NCBI GenBank assembly: GCA_001942415.1
Contig: MKJX01000172.1
Coordinates: 40,399-74,783, forward strand
Direction of reading: 5' to 3'
Length of the DNA: 34,385 nt
DNA from: Pseudonocardia sp. CNS-139
Lineage (GTDB): Bacteria > Actinomycetota > Actinomycetes > Mycobacteriales > Pseudonocardiaceae
Each line of letters begins with the position of its first letter. Within the stretch, counting starts at the first letter, position 1. The notes below the pieces were generated by a model. That model was not told the DNA's origin. It searched no databases and saw nothing but the letters and a program-made list of their open reading frames with translations. Below, piece after piece: positions 9,453 through 16,858 of this stretch. Made by a program: the position numbers and the translations under genes.

Positions 9453-9489
9453 GGCGGTGGTGGGCCCGTGGGTGGGGCCCACCACCGCC
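9453..9489 (-). terminator. Strong intercistronic hairpin after the first Sll0783-type gene
   Basis: A perfect 15-bp stem, GGCGGTGGTGGGCCC at 9453-9467 with GGGCCCACCACCGCC at 9475-9489, loop of 7. It begins 6 bases after the stop codon and ends about 20 bases before the next ATG. No T-run follows, so partial termination or an mRNA-stabilising 3' end is as likely as a full stop. Confidence 0.75.
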
Positions 9490-9495
9490 GCCGGT

Positions 9496-10038
9496 TCAGA
9501 ACATCCAGGTCGAGTTGACGATCGCGCCCTTCCGGGCGTAGTGGATCAACGCGTCCTGCACGTCCAGGGGGTGCGTCGGGATCACCCCCGCGATCAGGTC
9601 CTCCTCGCGGGCGCCGTGCAGCGACAGCCCGAAGCGGCAGCAGTAGACCGTGCCGCCTTCGGCGATGAACGTCGCCAGCGCGGAGTTGATGTTGAGCTCA
9701 CCCGGGAACGCGGCGCTGCCCGTGGTCGGGAAACCCCGCGTGGCCAGGCAGTTCAGCGAGCCGGGCCCGTAGAAGTAGAGCGCGGACTCGAAGCCCTTCC
9801 GCAGCGCCCGCGTCGCCTGCAGGATCGCCACGAAGCTCACCGAGGACTCGTGCGCGATGCCGTGCACGAGCGTGAAGTAGGACGCCCCTTCGGTCGCCCG
9901 CAGGTCGGGGAACACCTTCGTCTCCCCGTAGATCCGCTTCCCGTCCGGGAGCACCGGGTGCGGCACCTCCCAGAGACTGCGGGCCTCGCTGTCGGTCAGC
10001 CCGTCGGACGCGACCGGCTCGGGGTGCGGCCCGGCCAC
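9496..10038 (-). CDS. Sll0783/MSMEG_0572-family nitrogen-starvation response protein, copy 1
   Basis: A 180-residue cytosolic protein of the family named after Synechocystis Sll0783 and MSMEG_0572, tied to nitrogen starvation and found in nitrilase (Nit1C) clusters; its biochemical role is not established. Family core: YFTLVHGIAHESSVSFVAI, GPGSLNCLATRGFPTTG, VYCCRFGLSLHGAREEDL and IPTHPLDVQDALIHYARK. The conserved Cys and Cys-Cys and the overall layout recall DsrE-like folds (inference). It matches copy 2 at about 114 of the last 127 residues by eye; the N-termini differ. The only usable start is GTG at 10038, with no clear ribosome-binding site. The frame is open upstream to the amide-channel stop, so coupling to that gene is possible. 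Confidence 0.88.
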   Translation of the reverse strand: MAGPHPEPVASDGLTDSEARSLWEVPHPVLPDGKRIYGETKVFPDLRATEGASYFTLVHGIAHESSVSFVAILQATRALRKGFESALYFYGPGSLNCLATRGFPTTGSAAFPGELNINSALATFIAEGGTVYCCRFGLSLHGAREEDLIAGVIPTHPLDVQDALIHYARKGAIVNSTWMF

Positions 10039-10102
10039 CGGGGCGGGCCCGGGTGCCGGAGCGCCGGCGAAGATGCGGGCGAGCAGCGCCCGGCCCGGCC
10101 GG

Positions 10103-10639
10103 TCACGGGATCGAGAGGCCGAGCGCGAGCAGCGCGGCCGGGGCGAGGAACGTGTAGAGCGACGTGACCATCAGCGTGCCGCCCAGCGCCCGGCCCGGGA
10201 GCCGGCCGTAGACGGTCGCGGTGACGGCGAGGAACGCGACGAGCCAGACCACGAGGATCGACCGGAACATCCAGCCGCCCTCGAAGAACGGCCACCAGGC
10301 CAGCGGGACGATCGCGACGGCCACGGCGAGGTTGCCGATCGGCCGCAGGTCCAGGCCCGCTACCAGGGCGATGCCGAGCGCGACGAAGAACGCCCCGTAG
10401 AACGTGACGAGCCCGGCGAGCGGCACGGAGGCCGGGTCGCCGATCGGCGCCGGACGGGCCGCCAGGATGTAGGCGGCCTGCACGAGGTCGACGACCCCGG
10501 CGACCAGCGTGATCCATCCGACGGTGACCAGCGGGCTCTTCCCGTTCTCGGGAGTGTCCGCGCCGACACCGAGGAACGCGAGCGCGTTCACGAAGACCGC
10601 GAGCCCGGTGATGACGAAGACGATCGTGATGGGTGGCAT
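10103..10639 (-). CDS. AmiS/UreI-family amide or urea channel
   Basis: A 178-residue membrane protein with about six transmembrane segments. The start, MPPITIVFVITGLAVFVNAL, is followed by WITLVAGVVDLVQAAYILA, LVTFYGAFFVALGIALVAGL, PLAWWPFFEGGWMFRSILVVW and TSLYTFLAPAALLAL. Length, segment order and the Y/F-rich pore region fit the AmiS/UreI family, which passes short amides and urea across the inner membrane. AmiS genes usually accompany amidases, which fits the carbon-nitrogen hydrolase two genes downstream. AAAGGA lies close before the ATG. The leader carries two hairpins. Intact. Confidence 0.88.
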   Translation of the reverse strand: MPPITIVFVITGLAVFVNALAFLGVGADTPENGKSPLVTVGWITLVAGVVDLVQAAYILAARPAPIGDPASVPLAGLVTFYGAFFVALGIALVAGLDLRPIGNLAVAVAIVPLAWWPFFEGGWMFRSILVVWLVAFLAVTATVYGRLPGRALGGTLMVTSLYTFLAPAALLALGLSIP

Positions 10640-10861
10640 CGCTTTCCTTTCCACAGGAGGTCCGGCCCGGGACGTCCCCGGGCCGTTTGACAGCGAATGC
10701 CCGCGTCGACCAACCTGAGGTGGTTGGTCGTCACGGCCGCGCGCGCCGCCGGTCCGGCCGGCCAGCAGGGGTCGGCAGTGCGCGCAAGGGGACACCGACG
10801 AAGGGGCGGGGGTCGCCGAGCGACCCCCGCCCCGATCACAAAACCCGCCGGAGCCGACCGC
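10640..10861 (-). other. Structured leader/intergenic region between Sll0783 copy 2 and the amide channel
   Basis: This 222-base gap holds no gene but three inverted repeats, read here along the minus strand. The first is a 14-bp hairpin at 10833-10803. The second is a 9-bp dyad, CGACCAACC / GGTTGGTCG, at 10730-10707. The third is a 9-bp hairpin, CGGCCCGGG / CCCGGGCCG, at 10685-10663. The last two precede the AmiS-type start by 68 and 24 bases. They may be an operator and a leader stem; no known riboswitch class could be matched. Confidence 0.5.
10803..10833 (-). terminator. Strong hairpin after Sll0783 copy 2
   Basis: A perfect 14-bp stem, GGGGCGGGGGTCGC with GCGACCCCCGCCCC, and a 3-base loop (CGA), 28 bases after the stop codon of copy 2. 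Very stable and GC-only, without a following T-run on the minus strand. It probably reduces read-through into the amide-channel gene. Confidence 0.8.
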
Positions 10862-11374
10862 TCAGAACATGTAGGTCGAGTTGATGATCGCGCCCTTGCG
10901 GGCGTAGTGGATCAACGCGTCCTGCACGTCGAGCGGGTGCGTGGGGATGACGCCCTCGATGAGGTCCTCCTCGCGGGCGCCGTGCAGCGACAGCCCGAAG
11001 CGGCAGCAGAAGACCTTGCCGCCCTCCTGGATGAACGTCGACAGCGAGTTGTTGATGTTGTGCTCGCCCGGGAACGCCGAGTTGCCCGTGGTCGGGAACC
11101 CGCGCGTGGCGAGGCAGTTCAGCGAGCCGGGGCCGTAGAAGTAGATGGCCGACTCGAAGCCCTTCCGCAGCGCCCGGGTGGCCTGCAGGATCGCCACGAA
11201 GCTCACCGAGGACTCGTGCGCGATGCCGTGCACGAGCGTGAAGTACGTCTCGCCGTTCTCGGCCTGGTAGTCGGGGAAGACCTTGGTCCCGCCGTAGATC
11301 GTCGAGCCCTCCGGCAGCGAGGGGTGGGCGATCTCCTCGAGGCTCTGCTTCTCGAGATCGGTCAGGTCGGCCAT
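10862..11374 (-). CDS. Sll0783/MSMEG_0572-family nitrogen-starvation response protein, copy 2
   Basis: A 170-residue protein with the complete family core: YFTLVHGIAHESSVSFVAI, GPGSLNCLATRGFPTTG (Cys87), VFCCRFGLSLHGAREEDL (Cys123-Cys124), and IPTHPLDVQDALIHYARK ending in NSTYMF. The N-terminus (MADLTDLEKQSLEEIAHPSL) is shorter and more typical than that of copy 1. A good ribosome-binding site, GAAGGAG, lies 6 bases before the ATG, so this copy is probably the better expressed. The DNA of the two copies is also strikingly alike, suggesting a recent duplication or gene conversion. It follows the flavin oxidoreductase by about 50 bases. Confidence 0.9.
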   Translation of the reverse strand: MADLTDLEKQSLEEIAHPSLPEGSTIYGGTKVFPDYQAENGETYFTLVHGIAHESSVSFVAILQATRALRKGFESAIYFYGPGSLNCLATRGFPTTGNSAFPGEHNINNSLSTFIQEGGKVFCCRFGLSLHGAREEDLIEGVIPTHPLDVQDALIHYARKGAIINSTYMF

Positions 11375-11426
11375 GTGTCGCTCCTTCTTCTGGATGAGTG
11401 GCGGGGTGTCGGGCTCTCGGGCGCGC

Positions 11427-12778
11427 TCACGCGACGGTGCGCGGCGCGATCCATTCCTCGTCGTCCACCGGCGAGGTCTGGTACGGGGTGCCGGCCAGCC
11501 AGTGCAGGCCGGTGTGCACGGTGCGGTGCTGGTGGGCGACGATCTGGCGGGCCAGGTGCTCGGCGTCCGCACCGACGCCGGAGAAGCGGCCCGAGCCCCA
11601 GGTGTGCTGCCACGGCAGGCCCAGCACGTAGAGGCCGGGGCAGCTGGTGACGCCGCGGTCGTGCGTCGGGTAGCCGCGCCCGTCGAAGACCGGGATCTCG
11701 ACCCAGCGGTGGTCGCGGCCGAACCCGGTGGCCCACACGACGGACGTGACGCCCTCCGCGGCGAGGTCGAGCCCCGCGGGCTCGTCGGCCGGCTCCCACA
11801 CGGGGACGTAGCGGGCCTCGGCCGGCGCGTCGGCGCCGGTCGCGGCGATGTGGGCGTCGATCGAGTCCTTGATGCCCTCGCTCACCGCGTCGGCGGCGTC
11901 GAGGTTGGCGCGCAGGTCCGGGGCGAACGCCAGCCGCGGCCCGTCGACGCCGGTCAGGCGGCCGTAGAGGCGCATCCCGTCCTTGGCGAACGCCCGCAGG
12001 TCGATGTCGCGGCCGCCGTCGCGCCCGGTGACGTAGTGGTTGACGCGGAACCGCACGGCGTCGGCGTCGTCGAACTCGGTGACGGCCTTGCGGTAGTAGC
12101 CCATGTCGTGCAGCCAGGCGACGACGTCGCGGCCGCGGTAGAAGCGGGCGACGCGCGGCGCCGAGCCGGTCGCGAGGTGCACCTGCCGCCCGGCCAGGTG
12201 CAGGTCCTCGGCGATCTGGCAGCCGGACTGCCCGGTACCGACGACGAGCACGGCACCCGGCGGCAGGGCGTCCGCGCTGCGGTACTCCGACGAGTGGATC
12301 TGCACGATCCCCGCGGGCAGCCGCTCGGCCATCCGCGGCCGCATCGGCACCTGGTAGGGCCCGCCGGCCAGCACGACCTGGTCGGCGGTCAGGTCGCCCG
12401 CGCCGGTCCGCAGCGCGAAGCCGCCCTCGCGGCGGGTGCGCAGCCGGGTGGCGGCGACGCCCTCCGCGACCGGCGCGTCGAACGACGCCGCGTAGCCCTC
12501 GATGTAGGCGACGATCTCGTCGCGGACCATGAACCCGTCGGGTCCGGCCCGGCGTACGGATATCCCGGCAGGTCGCACTGCCAGTTGGGCGTGACCAGGC
12601 AGAACGAGTCCCACCGGCGGTTACGCCACTCACCGCCGACCCGGTCGCGCTCCAGCACGACGTGCTCGATCGCGCGGCGGGTCAGCCACCAGCTCATCGA
12701 GAGCCCGGCCTGTCCGCCGCCGACCACGACGACGGGAAGGTGTCCGCCGGCAAGCACCTTGCGCGTGGAGTCGATCAC
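11427..12778 (-). CDS. MSMEG_0569-family flavin-dependent oxidoreductase (frameshifted)
   Basis: A FAD/NAD(P)H-dependent monooxygenase-like enzyme of about 450 residues, of the family that accompanies Sll0783-type genes in Nit1C clusters. It shows the FAD Rossmann loop [20 protein letters not shown], then [54 protein letters not shown], the NAD(P)H Rossmann loop [36 protein letters not shown] and [15 protein letters not shown]. One base of a CCC run is missing near 12547, between PDP and DGFMV. Start is uncertain: GTG at 12778, or GTG at 12757, which gives a length closer to homologues. Neither has a convincing ribosome-binding site. Confidence 0.85.
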
Positions 12779-13093
12779 GCGCAGCAGTACACCGTCGTAC
12801 GAATACCGGGGCGTTACCCCCGGAACACGCGGGTGTTAGCGCGTGTTGCCAGTCGATTTCGCACGCTGCGCGAGCACCGAACGGGTACGGCCGTACAGGG
12901 CATGTACGACTACGCCGATCACCAGTGGCAGGTTCGCCACCGGTGTGGCCCGCCCGAGGTCACCGGGGCAGTCGTCATGCTTTCGGTACCTGGCCGCCAC
13001 CACGAAGCGATGCCACGGAAACCCGCGTACGGCAGAACGACCCGGGTGACCGCCGTGTCCGCGTCCCGCATCCACGAGGCCGACACCGTCCCG
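12779..13093. promoter_or_regulatory. Divergent promoter region between the flavin oxidoreductase and the O-antigen-ligase-like gene
   Basis: No gene seen in these 315 bases. Close to the oxidoreductase start are two short dyads: CCGGGG / CCCCGG at about 12807-12823, and AACACGCG / CGCGTGTT at 12824-12831 / 12840-12847. A 12-bp palindrome, GTACGGCCGTAC, lies around 12887. They sit where operators for the oxidoreductase block would be expected, but no regulator gene is adjacent and the binding proteins are unknown. Confidence 0.4.
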
Positions 13094-14376
13094 ATGAATG
13101 CCGTGCGCGGCGCCGGGACGACGCCGGGGGGCCGGCGGGCCGCCATCGGCGGGGCCGTCGCCTTCCTGTGCCTGGTCGCCGTGCTGCTGGAGGCGACCAC
13201 AGACCTGCTGCCGGACGACTCCATCGTCTGGGTGGTCACGCCCGTGCGGCTGGTGCTCATCGCCGGGCTCGTCGCCGCGACGGCGGCGGGGGTGCGGCCG
13301 AAGCAGTGGCGCACGCCGCTCGACCTCCCGATCCTCGGCCTGGTGCTGGCCACCGCCGTCGCGACGGTGGTCGCCCGCCAGCCGTGGTCCCCGTGGCGGG
13401 GTGTCCTGACCGCCGTGGCCGTCTACTACCTCGTGATCGGGGTGCGCAGGGCGCTGCCCGGCGCCGACCGGGCACTGGGGCTGCTCGCGCTGGTCGCGGT
13501 GGCGATCGCGGCCACGCAGGCGGCCCGGCAGGTGGCCGGTGAGATCCCGACGGGCTTCTGCCGCGGCGCCCTGGACGGCTCCGAGGACTTCTGCGGGCCG
13601 GACACCGCCATCCGCGCGATCGGCACGTTCGCCAACCCGAACCTGCTCGCCGCGTTCCTGTTGTTGCTGGTCCCGATCGCGGCGGCGGCGACGTTGGCGC
13701 TCGCCGACCGCGCGTCCCGGCTGCTGGGCGCGGCGGTGGTCGTGCTCGGCTACGCCGCCGTGCTCATGACGGCGTCGCGCGGCGGGATGATGGCCGCCGT
13801 CGCCGGCACCGCCGTGTTCGTGGCGCTGCGCGGACCGGGCCGCCGGGTGCGCATCGGGCTGCTCGCGGGTGCGGGCGCGGCGGCTCTCGCGCTGCTGGTC
13901 GCGCTGGTCACGGGCGCGTCCGTGGGCGTGCGCTCCGACGTGTGGGGCGCGGCGCTGCGACTGCTGGTGACCAACCCGCTCGGCGTCGGCCCCGGCCGGG
14001 CCGGCGCCCTGCTCGACGCCGCGATCCCCGGCGAGGAGGCGTTCCAGCACACCCACAACATGTGGCTGAACTGGGCGGTCGAGACCGGCGTGCCGGGGCT
14101 GGCCGCGATCGTCGCGCTGACCGTCATGGCCGGGCTGCTCGTGCGGCGCGCGGCCCGCGGCGGCGAGGTGACGGCCGCCGCGGTCGGGGCCGGGCTCGCC
14201 GGGTTCGCCGTGATGAGCCTGGCCGACCACCCGGCCAACGCGATCCGCATCTCGCTGGTGATGTGGGCCTTGCTCGCGCTCGTCGTCGTGGTCCGGCCCG
14301 CCGGGGCGCGGAAGGCCGGCCGGCGGCGGGCAGCGCCGAAGCCGGCCGAGGCCCGTCACCGCGGCCACGACCGTGA
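13094..14376 (+). CDS. O-antigen ligase/polymerase-like membrane protein (3' end frameshifted)
   Basis: A polytopic membrane protein of the Wzy/WaaL-like O-antigen ligase superfamily, expected to transfer or polymerise lipid-linked glycans. About ten hydrophobic segments are visible. The family region FANPNLLAAFLLLLVPIAAA is present, then LMTASRGGMMAAVAGTAVFV and the periplasmic-loop signature EEAFQHTHNMWLNWAVETG. The ATG at 13094 gives a short basic N-terminus before the first segment. The frame then stays open far into the opposite-strand CDF gene, which is unlikely to be real. A shift of one base anywhere in the last 80 bases leads to TGA at 14374-14376, just before a hairpin, and I take that as the end. 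The C-terminal boundary is inferred. Confidence 0.75.
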
Positions 14377-14389
14377 TCCCGCCGACGCC

Positions 14390-14421
14390 GCCGGTGCCCG
14401 TCCGGCGGAACGGGCACCGGC
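14390..14421. terminator. Bidirectional hairpin between convergent genes
   Basis: A perfect 12-bp stem, GCCGGTGCCCGT at 14390-14401 with ACGGGCACCGGC at 14410-14421, loop of 8. It lies 10 bases past the CDF stop on the minus strand and 13 bases past the proposed end of the ligase-like gene. Confidence 0.75.
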
Positions 14422-14431
14422 GCAACGGGCG

Positions 14432-15351
14432 TCAGCCCGCGACGACCGACCGGTCGAGGTCCGGCTCCAGGTAGATCATCCGCGCGTCCGGCACGGCCTC
14501 CCGGATCCGCGCCTCGGCCTCGTCGATCGCGCGGGCGACGGCCTCCAGCGGCAGCCCCGGCGCCAGCGCGATCTTGGCGGCGACCAGCAGTTCCTCCGGG
14601 CCGACGTACTGCGTGCGGATGTGGATGACCGCTGCACGTCACCGGTCTCGATCGCGGACGTGATCGTCGAGAGCACCGGCGGGGCCGCGCCCTCACCGAT
14701 GAGCAGGCTCTTCATCTCGATGATCAGGATGATCGCGATCACGCCGAGCAGCACGCCGATGGAGATCGTGCCGAACGCGTCGAAGACCGGGTCGCCGGTC
14801 AGCACGCTCAGCCCCACCCCCAGCAGCGCCAGGACCAGGCCGACCAGCGCGCCCAGGTCCTCCAGCAGCACGACCGGCAGCTCCGGCACCTTCGACTGGC
14901 GGATGAACTGCCACCACGTGCTGTCGCCCTTGAGCGGACGCGACTCCTGGATCGCCGTGCGGAAGGAGAAGATCTCCAGCACGATCGCGACCACGAGGAT
15001 CACGACCGCCACGATCGGCGACGTCAGTTCCTCGGGGTGCGCGAGCTTCTCGATGCCCTCGTACAGGGCGAACACCGAGCCCAGCGTGAAGAGCAGCAGC
15101 GCCACGATGAACGAGTAGAAGTACCGGTCGCGCCCGTAGCCGAACGGGTGCTCCGGTGTGGCGGCGCGCCGGGCGGTGCGCCCGCCCAGCAGCAGCAGCG
15201 CCTGGTTGGACGTGTCGGCGACCGAGTGCACCGACTCGGCCAGCATCGACGACGATCCCGTGATCAGGTATCCGATGAACTTCGCGATCGCGATCCCGGC
15301 GTTGGCGAGCAACGCCGCCACGATCGCCCTCGTACCCCCACTAGCAGCCAC
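14432..15351 (-). CDS. Cation diffusion facilitator family transporter (frameshifted)
   Basis: A proton-coupled divalent metal (Zn/Co/Fe-type) exporter with six predicted membrane segments. Segment 2 has LAESVHSVADTSNQALLLLG, holding the HxxxD metal site. EHPFGYGRDRYFYSF is the family loop. Segment 5 has LLEDLGALVGLVLALLG, where most members have HxxxD; the Glu-Asp form resembles the SLC30A9-like subgroup. A cytosolic C-terminal domain follows: one base is missing near 14632, after which the frame continues VIHIRTQYVGPEELLVAAKI and ends MIYLEPDLDRSVVAG. The start is GTG at 15351 behind GGAG. Confidence 0.85.
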
Positions 15352-15470
15352 TCGACGCGCTCCTCGCCCGGTCCGCCCGTTTCCGCGCGGAGACTAACCG
15401 GGTGACGGGCCGACGCCGAGCCCGGGCAGGATCGCCTGGTCGACCTCCGCCACCTGACCCACCCCCGCCG
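15352..15470. other. Intergenic, nothing recognised
   Basis: Upstream of the CDF gene and downstream of the manA-end repeat element. It must contain the CDF promoter, but I cannot point to convincing -10/-35 boxes. Confidence 0.4.
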
Positions 15471-15575
15471 CTGACCCCGACTCGCGCACACGAATCCAGC
15501 GACTCGCGCGCACTAATCCAGCGACTCGCGAGATTTCCGCGAGTCGCTGGAAAAGTGCGCGCGAGTCGGGGTCAG
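15471..15575. repeat. Compound repeat: three 22-bp tandem units inside a long hairpin at the manA end
   Basis: CGACTCGCG recurs at 15478, 15500 and 15522, a 22-base period; the last two units share AATCCAGCGACTCGCG. The whole is folded back: outer stem 15471-15487 (CTGACCCCGACTCGCGC) with 15559-15575, inner stem 15518-15530 (CCAGCGACTCGCG) with 15538-15550, inner loop of 7. The right arm includes the manA stop codon (15572-15574). It probably acts as the manA-operon terminator, and the tandem units allow alternative pairings. Confidence 0.75.
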
Positions 15576-16807
15576 GCGACCTCGGGGCCGAGGCCGTCGC
15601 TGGCCAGGAAGAGCTGGGCCGGGCCGGCGTCGGCGGTGACCGTGACGCCCGCGTCGGCCGCCGCCAGCCAGACGGACGTGCCGCGGGCCATCACCAGCTC
15701 CGCGCCCGGCGCCCGGACGGTCGCCGCGCCCGCCGTGCAGAGCAGGATGCGCGGGCCGCCGTCCGGGACGGGCACCGGCTCGCCCGGCACGTCCGCGGCG
15801 TCCACCTCCAGGCGGCGCAGCAGGAACTCCTCGGCCGGCGTGTCGTAGCGCAGCCAGACCCCGTCCGGCACGCCGGTGAGCACGGGCGGCGGCATCGCCC
15901 GGAAGTCCAGCACCCGCAGCAGCTCCGGCACGTCGACGTGCTTGGGCGTGAGCCCGCCGCGCAGCACGTTGTCGGAGTTGGCCATCAGCTCGATGCCGGC
16001 CCCGGACAGGTACGCGTGCAGGTTGCCGGCCGGCAGGTAGAGCGCCTCACCCGGCTCGATCGTGACACGGTTGAGCAGCAGCGCGGCCAGCACGCCCGCG
16101 TCGCCCGGGTAGCGCTCCGAGAGCTCCAGCACCGTACGGGCCTCGGTGGAGAACTCCCCGTCGCCGCCCGCGAGCTTGACGCAGCCGGCCTGCAGGGCCG
16201 GCACCAGCGTGTCCAGCATCGCCTGCGGCAGCGTGATCCACGTCGTGAAGAGCGCGCGCAGGCCGTCGGCGTCGGGCTGCCCGGCGAGCAGCTCGGCGTG
16301 CGCGTCCAGCTCGGGCACCTCCAGCGCCCGCAGCAGGCGCACGCTCGCGGCCGGTTCGCGGAACCCGACGAGCGCGTGGAACGTGGTGAGCGCGCAGATC
16401 AGCTCGGGCTTGTGGTTGGCGTCGCGGTAGTTGCGGTCCGGCGCGTCCCGCGCGATGGCCGCGGCCTCCTCGCGCGCGAACCCGGTGCGGGCCTGCTCCA
16501 GGCTCGGGTGCGCCTGCAGCGACAGCGGCTCGTCCGCGGCCAGCACCTTGAGCAGGAACGGCAGCGTGCCGTCCCAGCGCACGGTGCGCTCGCGGCCGAG
16601 CAGCTGCTTCGGGTCGGCGCGCAGCACCTCCAGCAGCGAGACGCGCCCGCCGTCGGGCTGCACGACGTGGGACGGGTCGGCCGGGTGGGCCCCGAACCAG
16701 AGCTCGGCCTCGGGGTGCGCCGACGGCACCGCTTGACCGAGCAGATCGGCGATCACGGTGCGCGAGCCCCACGCGTAGGCCCGCACGGGGTTGTCCAGCA
16801 GCTCCAC
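15572..16807 (-). CDS. manA: Mannose-6-phosphate isomerase, class I
   Basis: Interconverts fructose 6-phosphate and mannose 6-phosphate, the entry to mannose-containing glycans and GDP-mannose. An intact, 411-residue cupin-type zinc enzyme. Visible: NPVRAYAWGSRTVIADLLG, PEAELWFGAHPADPS, FLLKVLAADEPLSLQAHPSL (zinc-ligand region), YRDANHKPELICALTTFHAL (zinc ligands HKPE), GEALYLPAGNLHAYLSG (third ligand region) and MANSDNVLRGGLTPKHVD. The start is GTG at 16807, 29 bases after the SIS-domain gene. It is the last gene of the DUF3499-manB-Trm112-SIS-manA operon, the same order as around Rv3255c in Mycobacterium tuberculosis. Confidence 0.93.
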   Translation of the reverse strand: MELLDNPVRAYAWGSRTVIADLLGQAVPSAHPEAELWFGAHPADPSHVVQPDGGRVSLLEVLRADPKQLLGRERTVRWDGTLPFLLKVLAADEPLSLQAHPSLEQARTGFAREEAAAIARDAPDRNYRDANHKPELICALTTFHALVGFREPAASVRLLRALEVPELDAHAELLAGQPDADGLRALFTTWITLPQAMLDTLVPALQAGCVKLAGGDGEFSTEARTVLELSERYPGDAGVLAALLLNRVTIEPGEALYLPAGNLHAYLSGAGIELMANSDNVLRGGLTPKHVDVPELLRVLDFRAMPPPVLTGVPDGVWLRYDTPAEEFLLRRLEVDAADVPGEPVPVPDGGPRILLCTAGAATVRAPGAELVMARGTSVWLAAADAGVTVTADAGPAQLFLASDGLGPEVA

Positions 16808-16830
16808 GTCCGGTCGCTCTCCTCAGGCAG

Positions 16831-16858
16831 GCTCGATCATGCGGGCTCGATCATGCGG
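16831..16858. repeat. Perfect 14-bp tandem duplication at the end of the SIS-domain gene
   Basis: GCTCGATCATGCGG occurs twice in a row. The first copy contains the stop codon at 16837-16839. Removing either copy would leave the same C-terminus (RMIEPA), with the stop shifted to 16823-16825. Confidence 0.8.

Noticed and set aside
10040..10102. N-terminal extension of Sll0783 copy 1 up to the amide-channel stop
   Set aside because: The frame is open and Ala/Pro-rich, but it has no ATG, GTG or TTG start and homologues do not have such an extension.
10663..10730. Guanidine-II (mini-ykkC) riboswitch before the amide channel
   Set aside because: Two hairpins are present, but the loops do not both carry ACGR and the stem sequences do not match the class; I could not justify the call.
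14377..15118. Continuation of the O-antigen-ligase-like frame through the opposite-strand CDF gene
   Set aside because: The residues past about 14376 are Ser/Arg-rich antisense translation of a well-supported transporter, and a hairpin marks the gene end; the open frame is a by-product of GC content and a lost base.
15471..15575. Insertion-sequence terminal repeats
   Set aside because: No transposase or target-site duplication is associated; the element is about 105 bases and fits a repeat or terminator.
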